DNA of 64,000 nucleotides from Herbaspirillum rhizosphaerae (GCF_001189965.1 NZ_LFLU01000010.1:124001-188000); one strand, 5' to 3'. Positions 18,005-27,141 are shown, numbered from the stretch's first letter. Made by a program: numbers and translations. Notes: generated by a model from the sequence alone, not told the origin.

Positions 18005-18922
18005 CTAATCCGTATTCTGACGCGCGTACTCCTTGCGCTTCATCGCCAGATATTCAGCCTTGTCGACTTCATGCAACTGGCGCGGATAACGCTCGGTGGC
18101 GTTGTACCAGGTTTGCAGGCGTTGCTCCAGCTGTTGCGCCGGCGGCGTCGCCAGGCCGCTCAGATAGGCGTCGATGGCAAGGTAGTAGCGCATGGTGTTG
18201 CGCTCCACGGTGCCGCGCATGCCGCCGACATAGGCCGGCTTGCCGCCGTCCGATTTCTCCAGTTGTGTGAAGCCGACCTTGCTGCTGCCCGCCGTCGCCA
18301 GGTAGGCGCCGATGGCCATGCGGCTGGCGAAGCCGTAGCTGTAGGAGTACGTCAGATGCAGAAAGCTGCGGCCGTCGGCGACCGGGACGGCTTCCAGCTG
18401 GATACGATAATCTCGGGTGTCCAGCGGGCCTTTGTCGGCATTGAGACGGATGTCGAAATAGTCGTCGCTGTCGGCATTCACGCGGTAGGCGAAGTCCAGT
18501 CGGTAGGCATCATCCAGCGCCTGATCGTACTTCTTGCCGACGCGCATGCTGAGCGTCGCCGGGGCCTTGCCGGCGCTGGCACGGCAATACTTGGTGTTGA
18601 GATGCAGGATCAGTACGTCGCACCAGTTGCCGGGTGCGGTCAATGCGCCGTGCACCTGCGCGAACGGATAGTCGACCACCGCGTAGATGTCGCCTTTGAT
18701 GGCGGACGAACTCTCGGAGGAATTCAGATACACCGGGCGGGCGAACTGATTGTGCGTGAGTTGCGCTTGCAGCGACTGATATTTTTCTTGCAGGGCAGTC
18801 GCGCCGGACGGCGTGTCCGCAGCCATTGCGTGTGCGCCGGACAAGGCCAGCCATACTGCAATCAGCGCGGTGAAAATACGTGAGACCAATGTCGGCGATG
18901 AGGGGTATTGAGCGTGGTGCAT
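18005..18922 (-). CDS. Exported hypothetical protein, 305 aa
   Basis: The ATG at 18922 has AAGGA six bases upstream. The protein begins with a signal peptide (hydrophobic FTALIAVWLALSGAHAMA, probable cleavage before ADTPS). The mature part mixes strands and helices, with GNWCDVLILHLNTKYC holding two Cys that could form a periplasmic disulphide, and YSYSYGFASRMAIGAYLAT near residue 210. The overall pattern resembles a START/SRPBCC-like lipid-binding fold, but that is a guess. It is the second gene of an operon with the phospholipase-D protein (53 bases between), which suggests a role in envelope lipid handling. Confidence 0.75.
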   Translation of the reverse strand: MHHAQYPSSPTLVSRIFTALIAVWLALSGAHAMAADTPSGATALQEKYQSLQAQLTHNQFARPVYLNSSESSSAIKGDIYAVVDYPFAQVHGALTAPGNWCDVLILHLNTKYCRASAGKAPATLSMRVGKKYDQALDDAYRLDFAYRVNADSDDYFDIRLNADKGPLDTRDYRIQLEAVPVADGRSFLHLTYSYSYGFASRMAIGAYLATAGSSKVGFTQLEKSDGGKPAYVGGMRGTVERNTMRYYLAIDAYLSGLATPPAQQLEQRLQTWYNATERYPRQLHEVDKAEYLAMKRKEYARQNTD

Positions 18923-18975
18923 ACGAAATCCTTGTTGCATCCGCAGGTGCATGTTCAGGTGCACCTGCGGGTGAG

Positions 18976-20406
18976 TTACAGCCAGCGCGCCCATAGTCCG
19001 GCGCCGAATTCTTTCATGCGGTCGCTGATGGGGCGGTCTTTCCAGGCGTCGAGGGTGATCTCTTTGGAGGCCGCGATGTCGCGGTCGAACATGGCCTGCA
19101 TCTGTGCGCTGAATTGCGGACCGAGAATGACGGCGTTGATTTCCTGATTGTAGATGAAGCTGCGCCAGTCGAGGTTGGTGGAGCCGATGGTCGACCAGAC
19201 GCCATCGATCATCGCGGTCTTGGAATGCAGCAGCGCGTCCTGCCGTTCATAGATCTTGATGCCGCCTTCCAGCAGTTCGGTGTAGAACGAGCGCGAGGCA
19301 TACAGCACCAGCGACGAGTCGCTCTTGCTTGGCAATACGAGACGGACATCGACGCCGCGCTTGACGGCGTCTTTCAGTGCCTCACGCAGTTGCGGATCGG
19401 GAATGAAGTAGGCGTTGGTCAGGTAAACCCTGGACTCGGCATGCTGGATGGCCGAGATGAAGGTCGCATAAATCACGCTGTAGGGATCGTCCGGCGAGCT
19501 GCCGATGCCGCGCACGATGTCGTTGCCCTGGTTGGCGATCCTGGGGTAATAATTTTTTGCAGCGAGCTGCGGACCGTGCTGTTTTTCCCAGGTGTCGATG
19601 AACAGCTTCTGGAATTCGGCAACCACCGGCCCGTCCATGCGTACCTGGGTATCGCGCCACGGTACCTTGCTGGCGTCGTCGTCTTCCTTGGGCTTGCGTT
19701 TGCGGAAGGAGCCGCTGGAGTACACGCTGCTGATGTTGATGCCGCCGACGAAGGCGGTCTTGCCGTCGACGATCAGCAGCTTGCGGTGATCGCGCTGATT
19801 GACTTCCCAGCCTTTGCGCGCCTGCGCCGGATTGACCGGATTGAACTCCAGCACCTGGATGCCGGCATCGATCAGCGGTTGAAAGAATTCGCGCGGCGTG
19901 CTCAGGGTGCCGACGCTGTCATACATCAGATTGACCTGGACGCCATGCTTTTGCCGGTCGATCAACAGGTCGGCGAATTGCTTGCCGGTATCGTCGCTTT
20001 CAAAGATGTAGGTTTCCATGTTGATGTGATCGCGCGCCTCGCGGATCGCGGCAAACATGGAGGCATAGGTGGCGGGGCCATCGATCAGCAAAGTCACCTT
20101 GTTGCCGGCCACCAGCGGCGAGCCGGTGATGGCTTCTTCGACTGCCAGGTGTTTTTCCAGGATCAGGTTGTCCTGATTGTCTTGCTTGCCGTTCTTGAGT
20201 TTGTCGAGCGCGGCCTGGCTTTGCTCCGGCGTGAGGATGCCGCGTCCGCCCTTGATCTGGATCACCTTGGCCGACTGGCTGTCCATGTCGGGCACGATGT
20301 GCGGCAGCGAGCCGCAGCCGGCCAGCAGCAGGGGCGCGGCGAACAGCAGCCGGCGCAGGGGGATGGCGCAACGTTCGATGAGGTCTCTGAGGTTTTTTTG
20401 TTTCAT
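18976..20406 (-). CDS. Phospholipase D-family lipoprotein, cardiolipin synthase-like
   Basis: About 476 residues with two HKD motifs: HRKLLIVDGKTAFVGGIN and HSKTAMIDGVWSTIGSTN, the pair that forms the active site in cardiolipin synthases and phospholipases D. The N terminus is a lipoprotein signal (FAAPLLLAGCGS) so the enzyme is probably anchored at a membrane facing the periplasm, closest to ClsC-like proteins. The start at 20406 directly begins that signal; starts at 20427 or upstream lack ribosome binding sites. It leads an operon with the exported protein that follows. Confidence 0.88.
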   Translation of the reverse strand: MKQKNLRDLIERCAIPLRRLLFAAPLLLAGCGSLPHIVPDMDSQSAKVIQIKGGRGILTPEQSQAALDKLKNGKQDNQDNLILEKHLAVEEAITGSPLVAGNKVTLLIDGPATYASMFAAIREARDHINMETYIFESDDTGKQFADLLIDRQKHGVQVNLMYDSVGTLSTPREFFQPLIDAGIQVLEFNPVNPAQARKGWEVNQRDHRKLLIVDGKTAFVGGINISSVYSSGSFRKRKPKEDDDASKVPWRDTQVRMDGPVVAEFQKLFIDTWEKQHGPQLAAKNYYPRIANQGNDIVRGIGSSPDDPYSVIYATFISAIQHAESRVYLTNAYFIPDPQLREALKDAVKRGVDVRLVLPSKSDSSLVLYASRSFYTELLEGGIKIYERQDALLHSKTAMIDGVWSTIGSTNLDWRSFIYNQEINAVILGPQFSAQMQAMFDRDIAASKEITLDAWKDRPISDRMKEFGAGLWARWL

Positions 20407-20747
20407 CTTCACTATCCGGCAGTACATGGTGACCGGCCTGGTCGGGGTGGAAAGCGTGCAGGAAAACAATGACAGGTCGAGTATATGCCCAGTTTTTGCG
20501 TGCCTGAGGCCGCCGGACGACGTTACGGCCATGAATCGGCGGAGTCCTACAGCAAAAGGCGGCGAGTGCTGACAAGTCCGGGGCGGCTTGCGGCGGCGCA
20601 GCGTATTTTTACGGCCTGTTTACCTGGGCAGGCATTCTTTTTAGATCGTCTTTACGCTGCCGTGGCTAAGCTTGCTGCATGGTCACTGTGATCGCAATCC
20701 GATCACAGTCCGCACACAATCCCGACACAATAAGGAATGGGGCCGAT
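20407..20747 (+). other. Divergent intergenic region, 341 bases
   Basis: It separates the leftward cardiolipin-synthase-like operon from the rightward Cys-rich orphan. Its main feature is the long palindrome at 20685-20709. After it ACACAAT occurs twice 11 bases apart, the second just upstream of AAGGA. No gene was found here. Confidence 0.5.
20685..20709. promoter_or_regulatory. 25-bp palindrome with perfect 10-bp arms
   Basis: ACTGTGATCG (20685-20694), spacer CAATC, CGATCACAGT (20700-20709). It ends 38 bases before the ATG of the Cys-rich orphan, placing it near the expected -35/-10 zone. It resembles an operator for a dimeric regulator; the TGTGA half-sites recall Crp/Fnr, but the 11-base separation of TGTGA and TCACA does not fit Crp (6). 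Confidence 0.6.
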
Positions 20748-21146
20748 ATGAATCCGATGGTATGGCGCAAGCGTTCTTCTCTCGTGAGCAAGCTGTTGTT
20801 TCCGGAAGTCTTGCCGTCGTTGGCGGCGGGGTCTGCCAGCGCCGGTCTGGGGCGGGAGATTCCGTCCGCAGTGTACCAGTCTGGTAGCCGGCCGACGCTG
20901 CCGAAACAGCGTGAACGCATGATGCATATCACCGTGGAAAGAGCGGAAGTCACGCACCTGCGCCAGGTGGTGATGCAGAGCTGCGGCCATTGCGTGTGCT
21001 TCATGCGCATGTCGCCGCTGGATCATGCGACGCGTATGGAGCTCTGCCTGTGCGTACAGGCGGAGGCTGTGCCCATGGTGATGGATGCCGTGATGTGGGC
21101 GCTGCCGCAGGCGGAGTTCAGCCTGCGGCAGGGGAAGGCGCACTAA
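20748..21146 (+). CDS. Cys-rich small protein of unknown function, 132 aa
   Basis: I do not recognise this family. The start is ATG 20748 with AAGGA upstream. The N-terminal half is basic and low in structure; the C-terminal half (from about residue 55) looks like a compact alpha/beta domain: ITVERAEVTHLRQVVMQ, then SCGHCVCFMRM, then MELCLCVQAEAVPMVMDAVM. The clustered Cys and His residues (SCGHCVC, CLC) could bind a metal or be redox active. There is no signal peptide. It is transcribed alone behind a strong palindrome and converges with the PepSY reductase gene. Confidence 0.7.
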   Translation: MNPMVWRKRSSLVSKLLFPEVLPSLAAGSASAGLGREIPSAVYQSGSRPTLPKQRERMMHITVERAEVTHLRQVVMQSCGHCVCFMRMSPLDHATRMELCLCVQAEAVPMVMDAVMWALPQAEFSLRQGKAH

Positions 21147-21160
21147 AGAAGCTCTGACGT

Positions 21161-23800
21161 TTAATACACGTCGCGGCGATAGCGGCCTTGCGCGATCAGA
21201 TCGTCCAGCGCCGCTTCGCCGAGGATGTCGGCCAGCGCAGCGTCAACGCCGGCCGCCATGCCGTCCAGGCTGCCGCAAACATACAGCACGGCGCCTTCTT
21301 CTATCCATGCCTTCAGCATGTCGGCAGCCTGGCGCAGCTTGTCCTGCACGTAGACGCGCTCGGCCTGGTCGCGCGAGAAGGCGAGGTCGACGCGGCTGAG
21401 CATGTCGGTCTGCATCCATTGTTCAATCTCGGCGCGATAGAGGAAATCGTGTTCGCGCTTGCGTTCGCCGAACAGCAGCCAGTTGCGGCGCAGGCCGAGT
21501 TGCACGCGTGCGCGCAGATGGCTGCGCAGGCCGGCGAGGCCGGAGCCGTTGCCGATGAAGATGGTCGGGACCGGTTCCGGCGCCAGCGAGAAGCTGCTGT
21601 TTTCCAGCAGGCGCATCTCGATGGCGCTGCCCGGCGATGCGTATTCGGTCAGCCAGCCGGAGGCGATGCCGAGGCCGTCTTCATGCACCGCCTGGCGCAC
21701 CAGCAAGTGCACGCGGCCGTCCAGCGGGATTGAGGCGACGGAGTACTTGCGCGAAGCCAGCGCCTGCAAGCCGTCCGCTAATGCTTGCGCGGTGATGCCG
21801 GAAGGGAGGCTGCCGGTCGCAGGCAAGACGCTGCGCGCCAGTGCGTCCGCCAGGGTGCGGGTCGCTCCTTGATGCTGTATCGGCGTCTTGCCGTCGAGCG
21901 ACGTGCGCGAGAGGAACAGCGCGACGCGGTCGTCGGCATGGCGCGGCAGGATTTCTGCGAGCGCGCCCGACTGCCAGTTCAGTGCGTTGGCCGAGGGGGC
22001 GTCGAATTCTAGATGATAGATGCCCGAGCCGCAGCTGCCGGCGTTGAGCAGCGTGCGTGTGCGCAGCGTCCAGGCGCCGTAGGCGGCTTCCTGCGCGACA
22101 GGTGCGGAAACTTCCGCTTCCAGCGGTGCGCCGCCGGTCAGCACGCTCAGTTCGTGCTGCCATTTGGCCAGGCTTGCCGGGGCGTTGTTGTCGACTTCGA
22201 TCATCGGGAAGAAAGCTTCCGCGCCCTGGCTGCGCAGCCAGTGATCGAGCGTATGGCCGAAGCCGCAGAATTTTTCGTAATGGCGGTCGCCCAGCGCCAG
22301 CATGCCGTACTTCACATGGCCCAGCGTGCTGCCTTGCTGACGCGCCAGTTGTTTGGCAAAACGGCGCGCGCTGTCGGGCGGTTCGCCTTCGCCGAAGGTG
22401 CTCACCACGAACAGCACGCGGTGGAAATGGCGCAGGCGTTCCGGATCCAGCGCCGCCAGCGATTGCACGCTGACGGCGACGCCGGCCTTTTGCAATGCCG
22501 CCGCCGTATGCAGGGCGACGCGTTCGGCCTGGCCGGCTTGCGTGGCGTAGGCCAGCAGGACGGCTTCCTTGCTGTCGGTCGGCGCAGCGGTGGCAGCCGC
22601 AGTCTTGTTCTGATCGAGCAGTGCGCGCTCGGTGCGGACGGCGCGTTTTTTGCGGCGGCGATCCAGATACAGCATCCAGCCGGTGATGCCGAACAGCGGC
22701 ATGATCAGCGCGGCAATCGTCATGATGATGCGGCCCGGCAGACCCCAGTAGGTGCCCATGTGCAGCGGATAGATCGCGCCGATGAAGAGGCCGCCGGTGT
22801 TCTTGTCGGCGAAGCGTTCGTTGAGCTTGATCTCGCCGGTTTGCGGCAGCACGTTCAGGCGGTTGCGAGCGCGTTCATGCGAGGCGTCAGGCAAGAGGTA
22901 ATTGAACTGGACCGGCTGCGAGGTTTTTTCGGCAATGCGGATGTTGACCAGCGTGTACGGACCGGCTTCGCGCACGAAGGTGTTCCAGGCCAGGGTGAGA
23001 TCAAGCGGCGCTGCTTCGGTCTTGTCGGACTTGTCTTTTTCCTTGTCCTTCTCCATGTTCATGCCCATGCCTTTGGGCTTGTCGCGTTTGGCGTCCTTGG
23101 CTTGCGGCGCGCGCACCGGCGTTTCCTGACCTGCCAGCGTATTGACGCCAGCCCTGAACCAGTCGAAGGCCCAGAACATGCCGGTGGTGGTGAAGATCAC
23201 ATACATCACCAGCGCCCAGGTGCCGATCACCGAGTGCAGGTTCCACAGGAAAGAGCGGCCGGACAGGCCGAAGTCCAGTTTGAACCAGGCGCGCCAGTTC
23301 AGCGCGCGGCGCGGCCAGCGCATGTACAGACCCGATAATGCGAGGACCAGCAGGCACATCGACAGGCTGCCGGCGACGATCTTGCCGGCGTCGATCGGCA
23401 GCAGCAGCCAGCGGTGGAAGCGTTCGGTGAACTCGAAGAATTCGTTGCCTGCCAGCGGCGGCAGCAGCGCACCGGTATAAGGATCGGCGTAGCGCATTTC
23501 ACCGCGGCGCACACCCGGCGGCGGCGCGAAATTGATGCGTACGGAAGCACCCGGTTCGATTGATGCGATGAGTACGGCAACGCGTTCATGCGGCACTTCT
23601 GCGCGCAGGCGTTCCAGGATTTGCGGCGGCGTCAGTGGGGCTTGCTGGCGCACGGCGACATGCACGATGCCGGGATTGAGCCAGTCGGTAATTTCTTCGC
23701 GGAAAGACAGGATGGCGCCGGTCACGCCGATGAACATCAGCACCGTACCGGCGGTAATGCCGATGAACCAGTGGATCTGGAACCAGATTTTCTTGAACAT
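21161..23800 (-). CDS. PepSY membrane domain fused to flavodoxin and FAD/NAD(P)H reductase
   Basis: An 879-residue fusion. Residues 1-390 are a PepSY-associated membrane module with about four membrane segments (first WFIGITAGTVLMFIGVTGAI) and a Lys/Asp/Met-rich loop near 240-265. A flavodoxin domain (about 405-550, VLLAYATQAGQAERVA, then STFGEGEPPDSA) and a sulphite-reductase-type FAD/NAD domain follow (RKYSVASIP for FAD, IFIGNGSGLAGLR for pyridine nucleotide). It should move electrons from cytoplasmic NAD(P)H through flavins across the inner membrane; relatives reduce ferri-siderophores. A Fur-like box lies upstream, supporting an iron role. Confidence 0.9.
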   Translation of the reverse strand: MFKKIWFQIHWFIGITAGTVLMFIGVTGAILSFREEITDWLNPGIVHVAVRQQAPLTPPQILERLRAEVPHERVAVLIASIEPGASVRINFAPPPGVRRGEMRYADPYTGALLPPLAGNEFFEFTERFHRWLLLPIDAGKIVAGSLSMCLLVLALSGLYMRWPRRALNWRAWFKLDFGLSGRSFLWNLHSVIGTWALVMYVIFTTTGMFWAFDWFRAGVNTLAGQETPVRAPQAKDAKRDKPKGMGMNMEKDKEKDKSDKTEAAPLDLTLAWNTFVREAGPYTLVNIRIAEKTSQPVQFNYLLPDASHERARNRLNVLPQTGEIKLNERFADKNTGGLFIGAIYPLHMGTYWGLPGRIIMTIAALIMPLFGITGWMLYLDRRRKKRAVRTERALLDQNKTAAATAAPTDSKEAVLLAYATQAGQAERVALHTAAALQKAGVAVSVQSLAALDPERLRHFHRVLFVVSTFGEGEPPDSARRFAKQLARQQGSTLGHVKYGMLALGDRHYEKFCGFGHTLDHWLRSQGAEAFFPMIEVDNNAPASLAKWQHELSVLTGGAPLEAEVSAPVAQEAAYGAWTLRTRTLLNAGSCGSGIYHLEFDAPSANALNWQSGALAEILPRHADDRVALFLSRTSLDGKTPIQHQGATRTLADALARSVLPATGSLPSGITAQALADGLQALASRKYSVASIPLDGRVHLLVRQAVHEDGLGIASGWLTEYASPGSAIEMRLLENSSFSLAPEPVPTIFIGNGSGLAGLRSHLRARVQLGLRRNWLLFGERKREHDFLYRAEIEQWMQTDMLSRVDLAFSRDQAERVYVQDKLRQAADMLKAWIEEGAVLYVCGSLDGMAAGVDAALADILGEAALDDLIAQGRYRRDVY

Positions 23801-23884
23801 TTTTTTCTCTTATTGGCCGGCCGACAAGGAGGTAGCCAGCGAGCGGAAGGCGTTTTGCTAAAGCGCTCTATTATAGATGATCAA

Positions 23885-23903
23885 GAGAATGAGAATTATT
23901 CCT
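23885..23903 (-). promoter_or_regulatory. Fur-box-like sequence upstream of the PepSY reductase
   Basis: GAGAATGAGAATTATTCCT matches the 19-bp Fur consensus at 13 positions, including the core AATGA-AAT-ATT. It lies about 85 bases upstream of the leftward start codon. Iron repression is inferred. Confidence 0.6.
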
Positions 23904-23934
23904 GAATGTATCCGGTATGTTGCAAATGGCCGTT

Positions 23935-25092
23935 TCAGGCGTTCTCCGTGTCTTTTTGCAACACCATGCTGGCCAGAATCATGGCGGCGACCAGCAAAGC
24001 TACCGGCAACAGTCCGTAGTGCAACAGGAAGCCGGCAATCTGGGTGCCGATGCCCGACAGCGTCAATGCCAGGAACATCAGGAAGCCCGAGGCCAGGCTG
24101 GTCAGCGACTTCGGCACCGACAATGCGCGCGTCACGGTAGACGGGCCGCGCAGGCCGAGGCCGCCGCAGAACAGCATCCAGCACAGGATCAGCGGCGCGA
24201 CGTGGTGTACGTCCAGCAGGCCCAGCGCGATCAATCCGGCCACGGAGAACAGCTGGACGATGGCGCCGGCCTTCATCAGTTTGTAGGTCCCGCAGCGATG
24301 CGCCATGGCGCCCGCGCGTGAGGCGGCGACGATGAAGGACGAGACGCCGCAGACTTGCATCAATGCAAAGGCGCCGGGGCCGCGTGCGCTCCATTGTTCG
24401 ATCAGGTGCGGCGCACTGGCGACGAAGGTCACCAGTGCGCCGAAGGTCAGGCCGTAGACCGTGGCGTCGCGCAGGAAGGCGCGGTTTTGCAGCAGTGCAG
24501 GATAGCTGACGGTTTCATCGGGCGAGTGCAATACCTGTCGTCCCGGCACCAGCGCCAGGATGAAGGGCAACAGGATCAGCGCCAGCACCGCCACCAGCCA
24601 GAAGTTGCTGCGCCAGCCCGACACCAGCAGGATGCCGGTGCCGATCACAGGGGCAATCGCCGGGATGATCGATTCGGCGATGCTGACCCACGAGATGGCG
24701 CGCACGGCATCGGCGTCGGTGAAGCGCCGTCGCAGCAACACCGGCACCACCACCGTCGCGGCGCCCGCACCGATGCCTTGGATGGTGCGATAGACGATCA
24801 GCGCGTCGACGTCCGAAGCCAGTGCGCAGGCGACGCCGGTCGCCGCCAGCAGCGCGATTCCCGCCAGCAGGGTATTGCGCATGCCGAGTTTGTCGGCCAC
24901 CGCGCCCCAGAACAGCTGCGACAGCGCCAGCGCAATCATGAAAGAGGAAATCGTCGCCTGCACGGTCGGCACGTCGGTGCCGAGATCATGCGCGAGATGC
25001 GGCAAGGCGGGCAGGTAAAGATCGGTGGCCAGCATGCCGACGCCGGTCAGTGCGGCCAGGGGGATGATTTGCAGCAGAGGAGGACGGGACAT
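23935..25092 (-). CDS. MFS multidrug exporter, Bcr/CflA family
   Basis: About 385 residues with 12 hydrophobic segments. The family signature in segment 1, GVGMLATDLYLPALPHLA, and motif A (FWGAVADKLGMRNTLL) are clear, as is RTIQGIGAGAATVV in segment 4. Members expel drugs, sulphonamides or peptides by proton antiport. The start at 25092 begins directly before segment 1; an ATG at 25140 would add 16 polar residues. Neither has a strong ribosome binding site. It lies downstream of the hydrolase gene on the same strand with 220 bases between, so it probably has its own promoter. Confidence 0.88.
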   Translation of the reverse strand: MSRPPLLQIIPLAALTGVGMLATDLYLPALPHLAHDLGTDVPTVQATISSFMIALALSQLFWGAVADKLGMRNTLLAGIALLAATGVACALASDVDALIVYRTIQGIGAGAATVVVPVLLRRRFTDADAVRAISWVSIAESIIPAIAPVIGTGILLVSGWRSNFWLVAVLALILLPFILALVPGRQVLHSPDETVSYPALLQNRAFLRDATVYGLTFGALVTFVASAPHLIEQWSARGPGAFALMQVCGVSSFIVAASRAGAMAHRCGTYKLMKAGAIVQLFSVAGLIALGLLDVHHVAPLILCWMLFCGGLGLRGPSTVTRALSVPKSLTSLASGFLMFLALTLSGIGTQIAGFLLHYGLLPVALLVAAMILASMVLQKDTENA

Positions 25093-25312
25093 CAATGCAA
25101 CTCGATCAGGCTCTGGCGCATGGCGACATGCAGAGCGCATAACAATGTGAAAAAGGCGGAGCGCAGTCTCTGATCATGCACGGGCTTGCCATGACAGGCG
25201 AAGACCGGCGGAGACGCGGCACGGAGAACGAGGATGATACCACCCGCCGTTTTTCACTCTTGCAGTTCGGCCTGGTGCACTTCCGCACTCATTTCCGCAC
25301 TTGTTTTCTCAG

Positions 25313-26170
25313 TCACTTGCCGGCCATGGCGATGATGGCGTGCGCCAGTTCACCGTTGCCGTCGGCCAGTTTGTCGATGACGTCCAGATGATGGCCGTCC
25401 GCCAGTTTGACTTGCTGCACAGGAAAACCTGCCGTATGCAGGGCCAGCGCATAAGCGCTTTTCTGCCGGTGGAACTCTGCCGACTCGGCGCCGCCCGCCG
25501 TCAGGATCACCGGCATCGGCCTTGCCGGCAGGTGATGCAGCGGACTGTATTGCCCGACCTGCATCGTGTCGAGCTGCAAGGTCTCGTTGAGATAGCACAG
25601 CCGTATCGGCTCCAGGTCGTAGAGGCCGCTGACGCTGCATAGCCCCTTGATTGCATCGGTCGGAAGACCCGCGCTGCGCCAGTCGTTGTTCGCCAGCATT
25701 GCCGCCAGATGACCGCCGGCCGAATGCCCCATGACATGAATGCGTTCGGCATTGAAGCCGAACGACGATGCCTGCCGGTACAGCCAGGCGAACGCCGCAC
25801 GCACGTCGGCGACGATCTCGGGGATGTCGACTTCCGGCGCCAGGCGATAGTTGATCATGGCCACGGCGATGCCGGCCTGCCGGTAAGGCTCGGCCAGATG
25901 GCTGAAGTCGTTCTTGTCGAGCGAGCGCCAGTAGCCGCCATGCACGAAGACCAGCAACGGCGCTTCGGCGTCGGCAACCGGGAAGTAGTCCAGGGTTTGC
26001 AGGCGATGCGTGCCGTAATGGAGATTGCTGCGCATCTGCAGGCTCGGTTGATTGCGGTAGTCCGCCGCCTGCTGATTCCAGCGGTCAAAGATATCCTGGA
26101 AACGGGGGATGCCGGCGCGCACGTTGTATTGACGGTCGAGCTGTTCGCGGTCGTAGTGCAGGTAGTGCAT
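25313..26170 (-). CDS. Alpha/beta hydrolase, arylformamidase (kynurenine formamidase)-like
   Basis: A 285-residue alpha/beta hydrolase. HGGYW near residue 76 is the oxyanion motif typical of eukaryote-type kynurenine formamidases and their bacterial relatives; the nucleophile Ser is in MGHSAGGHLAAML, and the His is in ADGHHLDVID. GAGGAGACAG precedes the ATG. It follows the LysR gene by 18 bases on the same strand, so the two are one operon divergent from the homogentisate genes. A role in hydrolysing an aromatic amide or ester connected to tyrosine or tryptophan breakdown is plausible, but no kynureninase or tryptophan dioxygenase gene is near. Confidence 0.85.
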   Translation of the reverse strand: MHYLHYDREQLDRQYNVRAGIPRFQDIFDRWNQQAADYRNQPSLQMRSNLHYGTHRLQTLDYFPVADAEAPLLVFVHGGYWRSLDKNDFSHLAEPYRQAGIAVAMINYRLAPEVDIPEIVADVRAAFAWLYRQASSFGFNAERIHVMGHSAGGHLAAMLANNDWRSAGLPTDAIKGLCSVSGLYDLEPIRLCYLNETLQLDTMQVGQYSPLHHLPARPMPVILTAGGAESAEFHRQKSAYALALHTAGFPVQQVKLADGHHLDVIDKLADGNGELAHAIIAMAGK

Positions 26171-26188
26171 TGCTGTCTCCTCAGCCTG

Positions 26189-27094
26189 TTATTCGGCAAA
26201 GTGCTCCGAGATGAATCCGCGCAGCCACACATTGCCTTCGTCCTGATTGAAGCGGCGGTGCCAGAAGATGTTCGTTTGTAAAGACGGCAGGCGCAGCGGC
26301 GGACGAATGTATTGTAGGTTGAACGGCTGCGCCGCGCTCTCGGCCAGTTTTTGCGGGACCGTCACAATCAGGTCGGTGGTGCTGACGATGTAGGGCACGG
26401 CAGTGAAGTGCGGCACGCGGAAATGCACGTTGGGCCGGATGCCGGCCTTTTCCAGATTCTGGTTGATGCGGTCGTAAGGGCTTTCCAGCGAAGACACCAC
26501 CAGGTGCCGCGCCGCCAGGAAGTCCTTGATGGTGACCTTCTTGTCTGCCAGCGGATGGCCCTGGCGAAACATGCTGACGTAGTTCTGGCGGAACAGCCGG
26601 CGCTGATACAGGGCACCGGACACATTGTCGAAAGCGCCGATGGCGAGGTCGACGCGACCCGATTCCATCTCGGTCTTCAGGTCTATCGTGCCGGCGCGCA
26701 CCGTGCTGATCTGGATGCCCGGCGCCAGCCGGCTGCATTGCTCGATCAGCACCGGCATGAAATACACCTCGCCGACGTCGGTCATGGCGATGGTGAAATG
26801 GCGCTCGCTGGTGGCAGGGGAAAAAGCCTCTTGCCGGTTCAGCGCCTTGGATACATGGAGCAGCGCCGACGCTACCGGCTCGGCCAGTTGCTGCGCGAAC
26901 GGCGTCGGCTGCATGCCTTGCGCCGTGCGCACGAAGAGGGCATCGCCGAAGGTGCGGCGCAGGCGCGCGAGCGCATTGCTGACCGCCGGCTGCGACAGGT
27001 TCAGGCGTCGCGCCACGGAAGAGATCTGGCGGTCCTGGAAGACTTCCTGAAACACCACCAGCAAATTAAGGTCGATATCCTTGGGTTCGATCAT
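26189..27094 (-). CDS. LysR family regulator, probable controller of the homogentisate operon
   Basis: A 301-residue NodD/NahR-like LysR protein: IDLNLLVVFQEVFQDRQISS and LSQPAVSNALARLRRTFGD form the winged helix, GMQPTPFAQQ marks the linker. It is divergent from the AAHS - hmgA - fahA - maiA operon with 192 bases between starts, which hold a 19-bp inverted repeat. It is therefore the likely regulator of that operon and of its own operon with the hydrolase. Many proteobacteria use IclR- or TetR-type HmgR here instead, so this arrangement is noteworthy. The effector (homogentisate or another aromatic acid) is inference. Confidence 0.9.
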   Translation of the reverse strand: MIEPKDIDLNLLVVFQEVFQDRQISSVARRLNLSQPAVSNALARLRRTFGDALFVRTAQGMQPTPFAQQLAEPVASALLHVSKALNRQEAFSPATSERHFTIAMTDVGEVYFMPVLIEQCSRLAPGIQISTVRAGTIDLKTEMESGRVDLAIGAFDNVSGALYQRRLFRQNYVSMFRQGHPLADKKVTIKDFLAARHLVVSSLESPYDRINQNLEKAGIRPNVHFRVPHFTAVPYIVSTTDLIVTVPQKLAESAAQPFNLQYIRPPLRLPSLQTNIFWHRRFNQDEGNVWLRGFISEHFAE

Positions 27095-27141
27095 GTTTGC
27101 AATATTCGTTAGGTATTGATGCTTTGATTACTATTCATAAT

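Noticed and set aside
25268-25307. Direct repeat TTCCGCACT (two copies about 14 bases apart)
   Set aside because: Only two copies next to each other without symmetry or a clear promoter context; likely chance in a biased sequence.
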